A DNA stretch of 64,000 nucleotides from Flammulina velutipes. Its lineage: Eukaryota > Basidiomycota > Agaricomycetes > Agaricales > Physalacriaceae. Where the stretch lies: the NCBI GenBank assembly GCA_011800155.1, contig CM022374.1, positions 1,116,001-1,180,000 of the forward strand, in the 5' to 3' direction. The notes beneath the pieces were generated by a model, which worked only from the letters and a program-made list of their open reading frames with translations, was not told where the DNA came from and did no database searches. Shown piece by piece: positions 41,724 to 53,662 of this stretch (the stretch's first letter is position 1; the number at the start of each line of letters is the position of its first letter). The translations under genes were made by a program, and so were the position numbers.

Positions 41724-44700
41724 TTAGACATACAACCAGCGACCCAGGCTGTCCGCCCACGGAGACAGCTCTTCGATCGATTGCATCTCGAAAGATGGAC
41801 GCAACTCCGTCGTCTCCTGCTGCTGTTCTGGCGATGGTGTTTGTGGCGGCGTGACTTGACCCGGTACGACAGTCGGGCGTGCAGCTCTGGTTCGATGTTC
41901 CGCGTGTGGCGATAGAATACCAAGTCCACTGCCTCCAACCGAAGTGAGGTAGGGATCAAAGTTGTTCTGCTCGATTTCTTTGAGAAGATCTTGAAGCAGA
42001 TCGTCCTTGAAGTCTGGAGTAGTCTTAGATGAGAATCTCGGGCATGGTCATGCTTGTCATACCGTCAGGGATAAGTGTAACCGCGCATCCTCCGCCACCG
42101 GCGCCAGTCAGTTTGGTGCTCAGTCCATATGGTGCTGCCAGAGTAGTCTCTCGGATAGTCTCCAACGTAGGATGCGAGACACCAAGGGATACCAAATGGG
42201 AATGGTTTTCGCGAATGAAAGCCTTCACAGGGTGTTAAAGATGAAGAAACGAGAATCTAACAAGAGTTTCCTTACGGATATGACAGATAACAATTCGTCA
42301 CGTCCCATCTCAGGGTCTGCAAGGGCACGACGAGCCTCATCACTGATGCTCTGGATGGCACTCAACAAGTCAGCCACGACCTCGGGTTCCTAATTGAACA
42401 TGTCATGTAAGTATGTCTCGCCGATGGATGGGAAGAATGAACTTGCATCAATCTTCTTTTGACCAACACCCGCCACGAGCTTCTTAGTGTCTCTGGGAAT
42501 CTTTGAATTAGTCAAGAGGAAGCGGAATGACTTGAATCTGCAGAACAAAGGGCATGAGGAGCGAGTAGTTCGGAATGCGAGAAGTCATCATACCCAGAAA
42601 TTGTCTCCATGCCGCTCTTCCTTTCGAAGCCGGCGCGTGTGTAAGCTAGTGCTCCACCATAGACAGCAACACTGTTATCGACGCCACTTGGATTGCCATG
42701 CAGAATTTTCTCGGCAACAAAGGCCCAACGGTTTACTTCCTCCGCCACAGCGGTAGGAATAGCACGCCGTCCTTGATGGGAGAAATGTATATGGTCTCCT
42801 GTGGTTGGTTTAGCCGCAGGGGGAACATTGATACGTTTGTGAATCAAAAGAAGCGCCGTGGCTGCGCATGTTGAAAACGAAGCGGAAGATCCAAGACCAG
42901 CTCCTATGGGGAGAGTTGACCGTGCAGTAAAGTTCAATGAAGGTCTAAGGAACAGTCAGACATTCGTTCATGTGTAACGGGTGGAACTTTACCTGACAGT
43001 GCCTCGCGCCAAAACGAGATACATGTAGAGGAACGCAATAGCGGCTGCCCTTGCGTGACTTTGTTCTTCGGTGAGATCTTTGAGGGGGCCAGCATTGATA
43101 GCATCGATGAGGGCAAAATCCAGTAACTCGGGGTGTTCCTCATCCATCGCAACTGGCCTTACAGCATCCCAAGGAAGGTCGTCGATGTTCCATTCAGCGT
43201 AGAAGTTGTCGATATCTCCGAAATGTGCAGATATCTTTCCGTCATTCCTTCCTGACGTCAATCCATAGCAGCGCAAATCTACCGAGGCAGCGATGGCGGT
43301 CTAAAAGATGAAGGTTAGGAAAAGCGGGATTGGTTGTCCGAGGAACATTAACTCACGACTCCGTGGACGACAGCGTGTTCACCGAATAGAATAACCTTCC
43401 CTGGCGCACTGACGAACCATTCAGACTCCACTGTGCCATCTAATGCAAGTCGTCCGAGTGCGGAGCTAATGACATCCTCTACCGGTTTACGAGCTCTAAC
43501 ATACTTGTTTTGTGCTAGATCCAACTCGATGGCTCCCGCGTCAATCAAGGCATGTTCCAAGTCATCCAGTAAGTCCGTGGAATCCTCGATGCCCACACAA
43601 AGGCGAATCAAATCCTCCGGTAGTCCGCGAGCAGCGCGCAAAGCAGGGTCTATGGAGGCATGGCTGCAAGGGTTTCAACAAGGATCACAGGTTCGAAGGA
43701 GCGTAAGACGTACGACATCACACAAGGCATACTGATCAAGCTATTGACACATCCAAAACTTACACTGATACCCCAAAGACGAGTACTGCCCACAATCTTC
43801 TCGCTTAGGGCTTTGTCGCCAGTTTCGAAGCTGAGAACAGCACCACTTCCATCTGCAATGCGGTGATGTACATCGTGGCCAGGGTGAGATGGGAGTCCTG
43901 GATAGTGGACGAGGAAGCCCAGAGAATGCAGGTATGTGGCGACGACACCGGTACTCGTCTGCTGACGATCCATGCGGACGGCAAGAGTCTTGATTCCCCG
44001 AAGGAGGAGGAAAGAATCGATGGGGGTAAGCGCATTTCCGACGGAGTTGATGATGAATGCGAGTTGCTAGAGCAAAAATAAGCGCTGGCTGAAGAAGCGA
44101 GGCGGCGTCAATACATACCTTGGCAATATCGTCTCTGTTACAGACGATAGCACCTGCCATGAGGTCGTGATGTCCGCTGAGGTATTTGGTGGCGCTGTCG
44201 TAGACGACGTCGCACCCATGCTCGAGAGGGCGCTGGAGGTAAGGACTCATCATGGTGTTATCGGCGACGATGATAGCGTCTGGGGCTCTCTCCTTGACTT
44301 CTTTGGCGATGGCAGCGAGGTCAGCGATTTTGAGCAGCGGATTTGTTGGAGATTCGAGTAGGACCATTGCAGTCTTTGTTGGGTGAATCAATGGGATAAT
44401 TAAATCAGTGTTGGTGGTATCGACGTGGTGGACGACGACGCCCATGTGGGTGCGAATGTACGTCAAGAGGCGGTTGGTGCCGCCGTACAGATCGTCGCCC
44501 GCGATAACTTCGTCTCCTGGCTTGAGCAGACGCAGTATAACGTCGAGAGCAGCCATTCCAGACGAAACAACGAAGGCATGGCCTGCAGATGATATTTTGG
44601 CAACATGGTGCTCTATGGTTGGAATGAGACGAGGTCTTTGTTGTCAATACGCAACACGTACCAAGATGACTCCGCGTAGGATTTCCGCTCCTACTGTAGT

Positions 44701-44911
44701 CGTACTCTCCGTTTATGCCCTTGAACGTCGCCGACTGGTATATGGGCACCGAGCTGCTGCCATACTGGTCCTTTTGGCTGGGGTTTTCGACGGTTGCGCA
44801 CAGCGTCGAGAAGCGGTATGGTTTCCTTAGTCTCACTGGTGACTCGGGATCTGGGGTGGGAAGGTCGCGAGAGCCCTTTCCTTGCGATTGTAGATCAATT
44901 TTGGGCGCCAT
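41724..44911 (-). CDS. STR3-ERG12: cystathionine beta-lyase / mevalonate kinase fusion protein
   Basis: One continuous reading frame across all exons encodes two enzymes. The N-terminal part (44911 to about 43540) is a PLP-dependent cystathionine beta-lyase: YDYSRSGNPTRSHLEHHVAK, HAFVVSSGMAALDVILRLLK, YDSATKYLSGHHDLMAG with the PLP lysine, GISVSFGCVNSLISMPC and RGLPEDLIRLCVGIED. It makes homocysteine for methionine. The C-terminal part (about 43430 to 41724) is mevalonate kinase: SAPGKVILFGEHAVVHGV, LPIGAGLGSSASFSTCA (GHMP ATP loop) and STKLTGAGGGGCAVTLIPDG. It phosphorylates mevalonate for isoprenoids. Exon 43663-43357 spans the junction; the linker of about 36 residues has no stop and no in-frame ATG. 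Both halves look full length. Internal initiation in the lyase region could also yield separate kinase. Confidence 0.9.
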
Positions 44912-45514
44912 TTGTGTTCGTCGTCGTCGTTTGTCGCAAGTAGCAACCTAGGCGAACATGTAATATGGGAACAAGCAATTTCGATTCTACATGTCGCGTT
45001 CAAATGACGTGCTCCGTCGGTCTCGCCGTTCTCCGGTCCGGACCCCGCAAAATTTGTGCGTCGATTTACCCATCTGTGGCGAGGAATAGCCTATGGGAAT
45101 ATTCGCTGCGCGCTCAGGCTTCCAACAATCTAAAGGGAAAAAATTACTCTCAACGAAGCACAAACTAGTGTTTCGTAACGCGGCACGGCCGTAACATATT
45201 TAGCATCTAGCGTCGGGTATACCCTCCGAAATGTGGCACTAACCTAGAGGATCTACGTCGCTATTCGCCACACGATTTATAGAGACGATCTGCTTAGATC
45301 TAGCTAGCACGGACGTAGCGCATCTCGCACATATACATGTACACGGTATATGTACCTAACGGAGCACTCGTCAACTTTACTCGGCGTATCAAAAAATCTC
45401 GCATGTTTCTCCGTGGAGATACTATTCGTTTCACTGGCGATTATGGCGCCCGCTATACATACGTACTGCAAGGGGATCAGTAATAAATCTCAACATTCAA
45501 CAAGGCTCAAGTAC
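44912..45514. other. intergenic, upstream of the fusion gene
   Basis: About 600 bp between the fusion gene start and the GH92 stop (both minus strand). AT-rich near 45170-45400; no gene seen. Confidence 0.5.
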
Positions 45515-48381
45515 CTACAGCTCCTCATGGATATATTCCTCCCGCCTCTTTCGCGTTGCCATGTCGAATCGAACATCACCGCCTTTGCTAAAATCGTCCC
45601 AATGTAATAAAGCTCCATCTCGTACAGCACCATTCACATAGACGAGGTCAACGTAAGGACTCTCGAGCGCGCCAGGCGATTCCACCGTTAGAACATACGA
45701 ATGTGTTTTAGGGTCGTAGAACTTCGAATCCTGTACTGTGTCGTGGTTAGGCACCGGTATGTGCAGAGTTATTTTATCAAAGAAAGGCCTGCATAAATTC
45801 AGATATTACCCCAGTAGATGTAACGGGGAACTCACGATCCCAGAACATATTCTCGCGAAACGGGGTTCACAGGATAGAATCCCAAAGCTCCAAAGAAGTA
45901 CCAAGCACTCATTTGTCCACAGTCCTCGTTCTATCGTGTGATGAGATAGGGTCCGAGCGGATACAAGAGGCTGCTTACTCCACTGAGACCGAAAGGCGTG
46001 GCGTTGAAGTTGGTACCGGCTATTTCCCTAACTCTTTCCTGCGTGAGATCGGGGCGCCCAGCTAGTGCATACAGGTAAGGAATATGGTGAGACGGCTGCA
46101 AAATAATGAGCACTACCGATACGTCGCGGAAAGTCCGACATACCTCGTTACCAAACCAATCCCAACCACCTGCGTAATGTTCATTCAGACTATCGACAAA
46201 AGCTTCTTTCCCGCCTCTCTTTTCAATGAGTCCCGGGATATCGTGCACGATATCGAATGAATATGCCCATTTATCGCCCTCAGTGAAACCAGACGTGGAA
46301 TCTGCCAGAGTTGAGTCTTCAAGACGTAACTCCTAAGCCAAATAGCTCACCAGCCCAAGATCCGTCCTCGTTTCTCCCTTGAACGAATCCTTTAGTCTTG
46401 CCCTCAAACTTCTTTCTATCTTCCTTAGATGGATAATCCCCTTGGGACGTGGCGTCGCTATTCCAGACTAGCCAGGGAGCGTTCGTTCCGCGGTCACGTA
46501 ACATGCTAATGATGTCAGAAGACTTGTTCAAGTGCTCAGCCAGCAAGGCCAGCGCATAGTCGTCGTCTGCCAAGATGCTTAGAATAGACACGCCTCCATT
46601 TCCCGCCAACCACTCACATGCATATCCTAATGTGCGACTCACGGATTCCGAATGAATGTCATCCGCGACCCAGCCCTTCCCGTTTACTGCATAAGACGAT
46701 GACAATCCCGCCCGCACCTCGTAATCAACACCCTAGTTGTGACAAAGTCAGCTACGGCATGAGACGAGCTCTGACTACAGGACACATACCTCTTCTCGGT
46801 CATCGTATCTCACGTCCAGATCGCCTACAGGCGGAACAGTGGCATCTTTCCACACTGCTTCCCAGGCCAAATTAATGTCGAAGCCGACTTCGAATCCTTT
46901 GAGAACGGCTTCCGCGATGAGAGAATCGGCATGTGTTGCGATCATTATGTTAGTTTCTGTGAAGATATGTCAGTACGCTAGTAGTTGAGTAAAAGGAAGA
47001 AAACATTGTTCACCGATAAGGTTCTTCCACATAGGCAGCCACCCGCCCTCTTGGTAGTCTTGGAGCATGCTCTGGATCATGCCTGGAATACGTTCGGGAG
47101 CCATTAGGAGGAGGAAACCCCATTCCGCGCGATAAGTGTCCCATATCGAATATCCTGAGTAGGAAACGCCTTCGTGGACTTGGTCGTCGTATGCGGAGTA
47201 GTATTTGCCGTACTCGTGAGTCTCGTAGGGGTACTGAAGGGCATGATACACGCTCGTCATTAAGACCGTTCGGTTATCGTCCGTACCTCCTTCAATCTGA
47301 ACTCGGCCAAGCTTCTCTTCCCATTCGGCGCGTGTTTTCAATTCTGTCTGTGATAGACTAACGTCATCTGGTATCTCATTTTCGAGATTAACAAGTGCCT
47401 GTTCCATTGAGATGAAAGAAGTGGCGATCCGGACGTTAATCGTTAGCTCCGATATGTCTTCCGGGTACCCAAATCGTGCATAAGCACTCAGTTCTGGCCC
47501 AGATCCTTCGTCTACGCCTGGAAGTTCTTTGGTGCCTTGGACGATACCGAAGCTGTCGAATGACGCGTCGAAACGGGCACAAAACCACCCTTTGAAACCA
47601 CCGTGTCCAGTTCCTTCGCGTTTCTGTTGTTCGACGTGGGCTAGGTTCGATACGGGTGCAATGACCCAGTCCTGCATCTCGGTATTGTATCCGCATATCT
47701 GACGCTCAGAAGAATATACTTGGACAAAACCATCGGGATAGGAAGTGTTGAAATGAGAGGATGTAGGAGTGGAGTGGAAGAGCTCGGATGGTCTGGAGGC
47801 TTGAATAAGGATGTATGGATGCGCCGTGGACGCGGCTTTGAAGTTAAAGCGCAGATGGCCAACCCTAGATGCTGGCAAGTTTCAGTTTCAGTTGAAGATA
47901 GATGAAGAAGAAACGGACTCGCGGTCATATCCACCTGAATAGTGCCGTCCTCCGTTTGCAGTTCGACTTGGTAGATACTAACACCAAAAAATTCACTGCC
48001 AGAAGTCTTGCGCAATCCTCGCTTCTCGAATAGCGCATTGACCGGACCGTCTGGCTCTGTGCTCTGGCCGGGTACGACAGCGACCAAACCACTTTCGCCC
48101 ATCCAAATGGCAGGTTGGTGTGTCCCGACAAAACCATGGATGACCTCGGAGTCGGACCAGTTGTATGGCGTCTTGGAGACCCAGTTCTGATGGGTCTGCG
48201 CGACCCAGCGAGTCATGCCGAACGGTGGGGCCACCGACGGTATCATTCCACCAGCGTAGTTTGGCTCAGGACCCGTATTGCCTATGAGCGGGTTGACAAG
48301 GTTGAGATTTGAAGACGCGGCAGGAAAATTGGGAGACGCGTACGCGCAGGCAAGGGAGCACAACGCGAATGGAATCAGCAT
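45515..48381 (-). CDS. secreted glycoside hydrolase family 92 (alpha-mannosidase)
   Basis: Starts MLIPFALCSLACAYASPNFP, a signal peptide, then the GH92 opening NLVNPLIGNTGPEP and GGMIPSVAPPFGMTRWVAQT. Further conserved blocks: GESGLVAVVPGQS, HALQYPYETHEYGKYYSAYD, SYSGYSIWDTYRAEWGFLLL, GGWLPMWKNL, STSGFTEGDKWAYSFDIVHD (with the general-acid Glu), HYAGGWDWFGNEPSHHIPYL and GNEDCGQMSAWYFFGALGFY. About 800 residues. GH92 enzymes are calcium-dependent exo-alpha-mannosidases cutting alpha-1,2 or related linkages of mannans and N-glycans. Secretion suggests glycan scavenging. The fine linkage specificity cannot be told. Confidence 0.93.
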
Positions 48382-49149
48382 CGTAGCGACGATGGTGGTT
48401 CATTACCAAACAGAGAGACGAGAGTGTGGGGTACAATAAGTCACATTGCCTGCCGGGTGACGCTTGTGCGCTCACCATTTTTCACCATTCTCTACTTGCT
48501 CTTTACTTACAGTAAACGATGCTTGGAAGAGGTTAGAGCTTCATATTCAAGGGGAGAACTTATGGTACAATAATTAGTAAGTCATTTGGCCTGCAGCTGA
48601 GGATAAGACATGTGCTGATATTCTCTATAGGTTGAGAAGAGCATCAAACTTTTTCTGTATCTCTACTAAGTCAAAGCGAAATAACTCTCACCTTCTCACC
48701 TGCTCCTCGACATGACCTCGAATCGGCAAAGATGGCCCAAATTACACATCATTCGGACGACAAGGAGCCTTTTCCTTCAATTGACTGGATACACAATTCT
48801 TCGGACTAGCGTGAGCGGATATACACATCTCCTATCGTTCCCCTTGCATCTGTCACTTCAATAGTACAATGAGGACTCTATGCAGAATGCGACTGACAGC
48901 CGGCAGGAGAGTCCAAGAGGAGACAACAATATCAGAGACGGGGGAACGGATAACGTGGGGTAAATTTCAAGTCACTTGCCCTCCCGTCTGACTGAATACT
49001 CAGCATGTGTGCTCACTGTTTGTATAGCCAGAACCACGAGCAGGGAACGTCAGACTTCGTTAATTCTCTAATCAACCCACCCTATCTCCTGAACTCAAAG
49101 GACGAGATGACTACCCCACTTTCAATTTATTACTCTGACCCAGACCAAC
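48382..49149. other. divergent promoter region GH92 / 2OG oxygenase
   Basis: 770 bp between divergent starts, with imperfect direct repeats (GGTACAATAA at 48430 and 48564; AAGTCA..GCC at 48438, 48579 and 48969). No gene seen. Confidence 0.5.
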
Positions 49150-50541
49150 ATGTCTATCGTTGCAACAATCGACTTTGAGCCATTCCTATCTGGCGATGTG
49201 TCTGCCAAGGAGTCTACAGCAAACTCTATCATCAAGTCGCTTCAGACAACCGGCTTCGTCGTCCTCACCAATCATGGTGTGCCGCAAGCCAGAGTCTCAG
49301 CCATGATGGACTGGGTACGTTCCCGGTGCACTAATTCTCCAATATCACTGACAGCTCGTAGTCCAAACGTTTCTTTGCTCAGCCTTTGGAAGTAAAGGAT
49401 CTAGCACCCCACCCTCTCTCAGGCGCTCATCATCGAGGTAAGTAGTCTCTTCCTACGTAGCATGCGTCATGTTGAAACTCGCTAGGCTACTCTACTATTT
49501 TCCGTGAAAAAATAGTACAGAGAGAAAGAGAAGGGCTTCGCAGTCAGAAGACGCTTCCATCTTGTAAAGAAACTTTCGACTGTGGCGCGGAGGACAACGC
49601 TGGTATGCCCAATATCTGGCCCCCCGATGGGGTTCTTCCGGGATTTAAAGAAGCATGCCTTGAATTTTATAACGTGATTTATCTCTCTTCACTCTGAAAA
49701 TACTCAGTCTACTAACGTATCCTACGAAAGATTTGTCACAAAGCTTCATTGGATATACTCGAGGCGATGGCTTGCGGAATGAAATTGTCACCATCGCACT
49801 TTACGTCGGCGTTTACTGGGTCGGACAACCAGATACGCCTCGCTCATTATCCCAGCATCCCACGGCATGATCTTGAAGAGGAGAAGGTGGCTCGGATCGG
49901 AGCTCATTCTGATTTTGGTGGGATTACATTGTTATTCCAAGACGATGTCGGTGGTCTTGAGGTGGAGGATCCTTCGTCACCTGGTACATTCAAGGTCAAC
50001 TTTCGCGGCAGTGCTAGATGCTTCGTTCGTCTCACTTTTCATCAGCCAGTAATCCCCATCAAAGGAAGCATGGTAGTCAATGCTGGGGACTTGATGATGC
50101 GCTGTTCGTCTCGAATCAACATTTGTCGATGACTGAAGTACTGATGACTGAAATTTAGGGACTAATGATACAATTCGAAGTACTGTTCATCGAGTCGTCG
50201 CACCTATCTCCAGCGAATCGAACGCCGATATTACACCACCCAGATATTCCATTCCTTACGTGTGTCCTATCTTCACTGCGCTGCGCCACACTCTAACATC
50301 AACATCTCTGTCAGTTCTGTGCGCCAGTTAGTACACATGCTCCTAATACTTACCGCCTTATCTTGACTGTCTTATCAGACGTACGATACCATGATTGAAC
50401 CCTTACCAGGTACTTGGGATGAGAAAAGGTCTAAAAAGTATGGACCGATTAAGGTGAGTGTTTTCCTTGCTACTTCGTCTCTATCCTCACGTGTCGTAGG
50501 CTGGCGATTATTTCACCCAAAGACTCGTGGAAGCGTACTAG
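49150..50541 (+). CDS. 2-oxoglutarate/Fe(II)-dependent dioxygenase (isopenicillin-N-synthase-like)
   Basis: Starts MSIVATIDFEPFLSGDVSAK; the DIOX_N part ends GFVVLTNHGVPQARV. The catalytic double-stranded beta-helix has GAHSDFGGITLLFQD (first iron ligands His and Asp), GSMVVNAGDLMMRW, TNDTIRSTVHRVVAP (second His ligand) and PRYSIPYFCAP (2OG-binding Arg/Ser), ending RLVEAY. About 330 residues. All iron and 2OG residues are present. The family covers many fungal hydroxylases and desaturases; the substrate cannot be told. The exon after GDLMMR is joined through an intron starting GTTCGT (near 50104). Confidence 0.9.
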
Positions 50542-50678
50542 TATAGTGCATCCAAAAGTAAGTGAGTTTGTCGATAGAATACTATCAAACTGACAGAATC
50601 GCAGGACCTGTATTATAGAAATGCGTAACACATGAAAATCATCATCGTCGATATCCTGATAAATTCCTTCAAGTACAT

Positions 50679-51644
50679 TCAAGCACGGTTCTGGGCCTTT
50701 TCCCTCATAATGGTGTCTTCAGATTCGCGTGAGTGGACGGATGCATTTCCATCCTTATCCTTGCGGCCATTCTTCTTGCGAAGCAACAGCATGACAAGGG
50801 CGCCGAGAAGAGCGCCACCGACAGCGCCACCGACAGCAGCGCCTGCGATGGGTCCGGCTTTGCTGGAGCATGAAGAGGCGGCGACAGTTGTCGAGTCGCT
50901 GTCCGTCGTGGTGGCGCTTTTGACGTTGAAAATGGTCTCGGGGATATCTGATTGTTTTTCTATCAGAATCATTTTCTTGGTGTCTGAACCTTGACGTACC
51001 GGTGTCAGCAATTGCCCTAGCCACGGTGGCGTTGAAAGTTCCATTTGTGGCCAGAGGATCAACGAAGGCCCAGTTGGGGAGAGGGGTGTCGTACGGCATG
51101 ACAGAGGCAATGTATCTGTGAGTGGCGATAAATATGAGGCGTGTTCTGACACTACCAGGGTTACTCACCCAACACCGGAGACGTTCTTGCAGTGAGCGGT
51201 CCAAGTCTCCCAGCTAGTTTACGAACTCAGTGGGTGCGACAATTTCTAGGCGATGTAACCTACTCGGTCCATGTAGTGCTGCTCGAGGTCTGACAAGCTG
51301 AGCACCCAGCAACCAAATTGTAGAAGACTGGGTTGCATCGCAGGTCGTCTGCCTCCGCGGGCAAAGGAATCGTGTAACGATCTTGTCCTAGATCGCTGAG
51401 AGGAGAGTAGGGCGAATCCTCCGGCATGCCTTGGAATACGTTAGTAACTCGTACGCGAGCGAGGTGATTTGGAAAGGTACTCACTTCCTTTGCCGACCAT
51501 CAGCGACGCGATCTCACAAGGACTCTGACCTTTGTTGACAGTGAGCGACCAGCCATGGGCACCACACTTCGCAGCGTCTGCCGCGAGAGCAGTGGGCGCA
51601 AAGGCAAGGATCACAGCACTAGAAATGGCACCCAAAAAGAGCAT
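50679..51644 (-). CDS. secreted-then-anchored type I membrane protein (unknown function)
   Basis: Starts MLFLGAISSAVILAFAPTAL, a clear signal peptide, followed by a Cys-containing ectodomain (CGAHGWSLTVNKGQSPCEIA, RCNPVFYNLVAGCSACQ, WVTYCAGNWETWTAHCKNVS). A Ser/Thr-rich stalk precedes one transmembrane helix (IAGAAVGGAVGGALLGALVM) with a stop-transfer RKKNGRKDKD. The cytoplasmic tail is short. This layout is common in agaricomycete surface proteins of unknown function. The ATG at 51644 was preferred over the non-ATG extension upstream. I do not recognise a Pfam family. Confidence 0.7.
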
Positions 51645-52279
51645 GATGTGAGTTGACAAGCTACGAAAAATGTGGGCTGTTTCGTGGACACAGAGAGAAG
51701 GCGTACCTGCTCATTATTTACAGGACACTTCGTCCTCGGATCTATCCTCCGCGTCCGATTCACATGGTGGTATCTTTGCCGAGTGGCAGCGAGTGGCGTG
51801 CGTTGGGCCTGCCCAGGATATCTGATTAGATGAGGCCCAGGCATGATTGCCATGTTGTCTTATCAGATAACAGGTGCACAGGCACGTAGAAGTGTTCTCA
51901 TCCTCATGCGAAAGCATGTAAGTCGTAGTCTTAGCCACTGGTGAGGTATCGTTACTAATCGTTTTCGAGGACGAACGCAGACATTATCGCTTTCTTATTA
52001 CGCCCACTACGTTTACAACTGCCACCAAGGCAAAACTACAGGGATATAGGACGTCGCCTCAACGGTGAGGACGTTCTGGCTTCGATCCGTTCTTCTGGGT
52101 GAATACACCCTTGGCGGCCTGTCATCAGCTGAGGGGCTTAAGCATGGAGGGATTCGGATAATTCAACCGAAGGTGGCCCGACCTTTCGCGTTCCTGGCCA
52201 TTCTTCTGTGAATATAAAGGGAACAGGATTGACGAAGTAAAACGATAGCACTAGCTCTCGAGAGATTCATCAGTTCACC
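51645..52279. other. divergent promoter region
   Basis: About 630 bp between the start of the membrane protein gene and the start of the GPI-type protein gene. Contains a TATA box for the latter. Confidence 0.5.
52213..52219 (+). promoter_or_regulatory. TATA box of the GPI-type protein gene
   Basis: TATAAAG at 52213-52219, about 60 bp upstream of the ATG at 52280. Confidence 0.6.
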
Positions 52280-52987
52280 ATGTTCTCCTTCAAACTCATC
52301 TCTCTCCTCGCATTGGCTGGACTTGCTTCTTGCGCTCCTGTTGAAGAGTACGTCCACTCAATCTTTTCTGCCAGATACTATGGACTTACTTTATTGGAAG
52401 ACGGGATTTGGAGGGACGTGTACTCCCTTCTGGACACCCCGTCATCAACAACGAGTTCTTGGTAAGCTTCATTCCCACTCTTTCGCGAAGAGTAATATCT
52501 GACCTCGCTAATAGTCTGAATACGGGCTCTTCACCGAGGGTTATGTCGTCGAGGTAAATTGCAATTATATTCTACAACCCAGGCCGCCCAACATTCCATA
52601 GACTGCCATCTACCCATCCGGATTCGTCATTCCCACCCAAACCATCACCGCGTAAGTGGCATTGCCTTGCCTCATCTTCTCTCATCCTCATTGTTCTTCA
52701 GCCTTCCCTCCGGCTACTCAGTCGCATGGAATGCCGTGTATAACCCGGAGGGTGAAGTAGTCACCGCATTCCCTGAAGAGGCTTTGGCTGCCGTCCTCCT
52801 CGAGGTGTCATCCACCTCGGCACCTGGCGCGCCTTCCCAGGCTGCCAGCTCGAGCTCTTCTGCTCCTCCTGCTGCCAGCTCCACCGCCAGTGCGGACAGT
52901 TCCACTGCGGACTCGGACGCTGCTGGGATCGTGAAGCCTTCTGCTGCTCTCGCACTCCTCGCCGTCGGAATGTGCATGTTCATGTAG
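52280..52987 (+). CDS. putative GPI-anchored secreted protein
   Basis: Starts MFSFKLISLLALAGLASCAP, a strong signal peptide. Spliced exons give LEGRVLPSGHPVINNEFL, SEYGLFTEGYVVE and TAIYPSGFVIPTQTITALP, all in frame. A long Ser/Ala/Pro-rich stretch ends in a hydrophobic tail (AALALLAVGMCMFM), the usual GPI attachment signal. About 160 residues; probably cell wall or membrane surface. No family recognised. Several small introns are assumed. Confidence 0.65.
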
Positions 52988-53662
52988 AGATGTCGGTTAT
53001 TTACTTCCAGGTTTCAAGGGATTTGATGTGCTAGATACCAACATGGATTTATGAATTGTTAACGGTGAACGTTGAACGCAATCTTGCATTTTAAGATGTG
53101 TGGTTCATTTAGGACGAAATGGAAGGTAAAGTCCGCGCCATTTGCCATAACTTAGGTGTGGCGCTCACGGTGCCAGCGATCAAGGGTTCGATCTACGAGG
53201 GATCTTCTTGAGATATCCACAATGTTACATATGCCTGGCAGAGATACATGCCCTGTCCTCAGATCCTCACAACGTTACGGATAGAGGGCCGAATCCTAAT
53301 GCGCCACAGCTAGTTGTGCACCAAAAGAACCATGATTGTATGACGATCGTACATATGAGTGCTAGCTGGTGTTACATGGTGAATTAAGACGCGAAGAAAG
53401 AATGTAAACATGCACCGAAAAGCAAAAGGTTATAAAAAAAGGTAAAGAAGAAAATATACACAAAATGTGGTCAAAGAATGATGGTAAAGATGCGATGAGT
53501 GCCTTGATAAAAATGTATGGAGGGGTTGCCTTTTCTAAGCATATACAGATTCCACCCGGGGAATGTTATCCAATACCGTGCAGCTGTCAGTAAGGGGAGT
53601 AGAGGTGTCGTGAACGGAGGGAGTGGAGCGAATCGTAGCCAGCGAGTTGGACACTCGACGTG
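52988..53662. other. convergent intergenic region
   Basis: About 670 bp of AT-rich sequence between two stops; no gene seen. Confidence 0.5.

Noticed and set aside
43466..43504. 39-nt GTATGT..TTAG candidate intron in the lyase/kinase linker
   Set aside because: Shorter than other introns here; removal would keep the frame, so the fusion call does not depend on it.
43741..43763. GTAAGT..TAG segment of 23 nt in the beta-lyase part (minus strand)
   Set aside because: Too short for an intron, and reading through it gives the conserved GISVSFGCVNSLISMPC block.
52070..52110. GGCTTCGATCCG string suggesting a tRNA 3' half
   Set aside because: No cloverleaf can be formed around it.
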